Origin: Pisolithus tinctorius
Taxonomy: Eukaryota > Basidiomycota > Agaricomycetes > Boletales > Pisolithaceae
DNA length: 64,000 bases
Reading direction: 5' to 3'
Assembly (NCBI GenBank): GCA_024663395.1
Contig: JANFAH010000009.1
Span: forward strand, 62,001-126,000
Shown here: positions 62,117 to 64,000 of the stretch, in pieces
Position numbering within the stretch: position 1 is the stretch's first letter
Layout of the letters: every line of letters begins with the position of its first letter
The notes under the pieces: model-generated
Told to the model about the DNA's origin: nothing
Databases searched by the model: none
What the model saw: the letters and a program-made list of their open reading frames with translations, nothing else
Translations under genes and position numbers: made by a program

Positions 62117-64000
62117 CCATGACCCTTCCAATCCTACCAACACTGTATTCATTCCTGAATCAGAAGTGAAGGCTATGGAAATTTTCATTGAGAAACAGTG
62201 ATCTCTTCCATCTGATCACCATCATTCTTCACATCAAAAACAAGGGGACAGTTTTGAGGATGGGATGAGAGTGCCCATCTCAGTGCTGGATGGGTGTAGG
62301 GATTCTTTCCATGCAGCAGATGAAAAGTGCGAGAAAGCAAGCACCCGCTTTTTTGCAGACACAGGGCTGATGGCTTTGCTTTGTCGCCATGATCATGTTC
62401 TCTGGCTGGTCAATATGACATCTGCAGGAGAAAAGCAGCACTATGCCTTGGTGCTATTGAAACATCTCTTTGAACATCTGCCTACCACTGCAACTGTTGG
62501 CCTCTTGTATGACATTGGCTGTCAACTGGAATGTAGTTGCCACAAGTGGAAGCTACTTGATGAGGGGATACTCTCCAGGTTGAAGTTTGGCATCTCTGTT
62601 TTCCATGCTTATGGTCATCAGTGGCCATGTCAGATAGTATATCACCCATGTAAATGTGTGGGTTTTGGTGTGTCAGATGGTGAGGGGTGTGAGCAGTTAT
62701 GGAGTTCTCTGAAGATGCTCATTCCTATCCTCCAAGTGTCTGGTGTAAGCATTCATTTTCCTGTAATATGATTCCAATGTTAATTTCCTACTTAGTACCA
62801 TCAGAGGCTATTTGTTCTTGATAATCAGATTCATCACTTTGACAAGAAGTCTTTTACTGCTCTTGGCCAGTGGCTGAACAAAAAGTGGTCCCTCTGCAAA
62901 AGCAAGAAAACCATGGCTTTGGGGGCCCTCCATGCATTGCATGTTGACATGCAGACTCTACAAGAGGAGTGGGCTGCACAGGTGCACTCACAGACTCAGC
63001 CTCTACCTTGTTAGTCTTTTTCCTATGTTTGCCATCATGTTGCTCACCATACACACATAGGGCAGTCAAGGAAGAAGGGTGCTGAACAGTTGGCACTTAT
63101 ACTTGCCCTGGAAAAATCTGTTCAGAACCACCAGAGCCATGTGGATCAGCTGGAAATGGATCTTCACAATGATTGTGTCAATGACATCATTGACTTCAAT
63201 TTACAACTTACTGCAACACAAGCTTCACTCTCAAAGGCAACTCAGGCTTTGAGACAAAAAAAAAGTGCATTAGGAGTCTCAGTACAAACTGACCTCTATC
63301 TCCTGAGGAACAACAAGTGGCTCCAAACCCAAACTAATGCACAGGCACTGAAAGTTTGAATCAGGGAGTGCCTTTGTCAGTGCAAGTTTGAATTTGAGTG
63401 GCTAGAACAGTCATCCAAGAACTCTATTAATGGTAAGTAGAGGGTGTTCTTTCTGCCTGCTATTTTCAATAACATCTGTGGTAGAAAACAATTTACAGTC
63501 ACATGTGAAGTCATCCATAAAACAACAAGAGCCTGCCATATCAAAACTTGTCACTAGCTACAACACCCTCTGTGATGAGCTTATGGGTATGATACAACTT
63601 GGGAAAGCACCCCCTGGTGCAATTTCCCCTTTCCCCATACCTCCTAAGGGAATTTTTCAACTGGAGGTTGACAGTGATATTTGGCAGGATGTGGGACTTG
63701 CAGAGGGTTGTGCTAATCCCCCATCTTGGCTTGCTGATGAAGCTGTGCGTAAAGGAATAAGGCTCATGCTAGAAGTTGATCGTTGTAATGAAGAAGAAAG
63801 AAGATTGTCAAGAGAGCGGTCTGCTTGCAGGAATGGTTTTCTGTGGAGTGGCAGAGTGTCCAGGTGACCTTGGAACATGCAGGTGAGTTCAAATGACATT
63901 GTCTTGTCACCATCTCACAATAGTTAGACAAATCTTACAAGTATCACCTGCAATCACTGAGGGATAACCTTGTGGCAGTATATGTCAATTGGGAGGCCAA

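Larger units (their letters stand above)
59513..64000 (+). pseudogene. KDZ-type transposase gene, split by LTR A4, runs off the window
   Basis: Multi-exon gene. 60350-60490: WSQDVIPALLKPYLWYLQAS, HHLSGCPTC. After an intron GTATGT...CAG: EIEISYCACTPAPIHLMGHG, FAVDLQVLEFMRKLFVWLTP, ALESFLDAQGYKLQSK. 61090-61282: CARCPLCFGGG, IVCLDACFTQEQTNK, cut by LTR A4. It resumes at 62117: NTVFIPESEVKAME, VPISVLDGCRDSFHAADEKC, FFADTGLMALLCRHDHVLWL, LLYDIGCQLECSCHKW, FHAYGHQWPCQIVYHP, VSDGEGCEQLWSSL; introns 62745-62795, 62982-63060, about 63433-63484. Later exons: LDNQIHHFDKKSFTALGQWL, and a coiled region to 63866. These are KDZ (Kyakuja-Dileera-Zisupton) transposase motifs, cut-and-paste enzymes of fungi. 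Stops: TGA TAG 60345-60350, TGA near 61160, 62207 and 63359. Confidence 0.75.

Overview
The window reads as a transposon graveyard from a mushroom-forming basidiomycete (Agaricomycetes). The evidence is Ty3/gypsy chromoviruses with chromodomains, KDZ-type transposase exons, tyrosine-recombinase retroelements, 50-60 nt GT-AG introns, and strong loss of CpG with CGA-to-TGA nonsense mutations. No species can be named. I see one apparently intact host gene: a two-exon Cbf1-like bHLH transcription factor (18122-19125, minus), with two matches to the Cbf1 consensus RTCACRTG 74 and 150 bp upstream of its own start.

Layout. 1-3300: a DIRS/YR-type element (gag-like zinc protein plus tyrosine recombinase) broken by a solo LTR, which is itself broken by a SINE-like insertion. 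3301-4767: degenerate sequence with one possible coding remnant. 4773-17684: Gypsy-1 (minus, one gag-pol frame), split inside reverse transcriptase by a 7.25 kb non-coding LTR element (LARD-A, 7634-14888) that carries another solo LTR. 17685-19300: the bHLH gene. 19300-21420: foldback element, small hairpin repeats, LTR B1. 21424-28257: Gypsy-2, inserted in the start of a coiled-coil ORF. 28995-36371: solo LTR C2, split by Gypsy-3 (29013-35859). 36380-39060: unknown multi-exon remnant, then a second tyrosine recombinase split by solo LTR B2. 39345-41120: minisatellites. 41286-42450: rearranged fragment of RNA polymerase II largest subunit. 43240-49440: tandem repeats and a decayed multi-exon gene. 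49560-51681: another decayed multi-exon gene. 52124-59507: Gypsy-4, which carries an intact spliced gene on the antisense strand. 59508-64000: KDZ transposase gene split by a solo LTR and running off the window.

How it fits together. Almost every insertion has a readable 5-bp target duplication (GGGTT, CTTAC, GAGCC, GAAGA, GCCTG, ATGTC, GATTC, CCCAT, CCTCT, CCATG), so the order of events can be read directly. LTR families A, B, C and Gypsy-4 share TGTCA...TGACA-type ends; A, B and Gypsy-4 also share the form of the polypurine tract, and A and Gypsy-4 a similar leader just inside the 5' LTR. I infer one chromovirus clade with autonomous and non-autonomous members. Gypsy-2, Gypsy-3 and LARD-A each carry an 11-nt segment just after the 5' LTR that is exactly complementary to the predicted transcript start, as expected for Tf1-like self-priming.

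Most damage is C-to-T or G-to-A at CpG. Gypsy-3 pol keeps one frame for 4.7 kb with about eleven nonsense codons and no frameshift. All ten differences I count between the Gypsy-4 LTRs fall at CpG sites. CpG-retaining blocks (about 3660-19330, 52124-59507 and the family A LTRs) contrast with CpG-poor blocks (about 19330-52120, and the KDZ sequence). All calls are by eye, without database searches.
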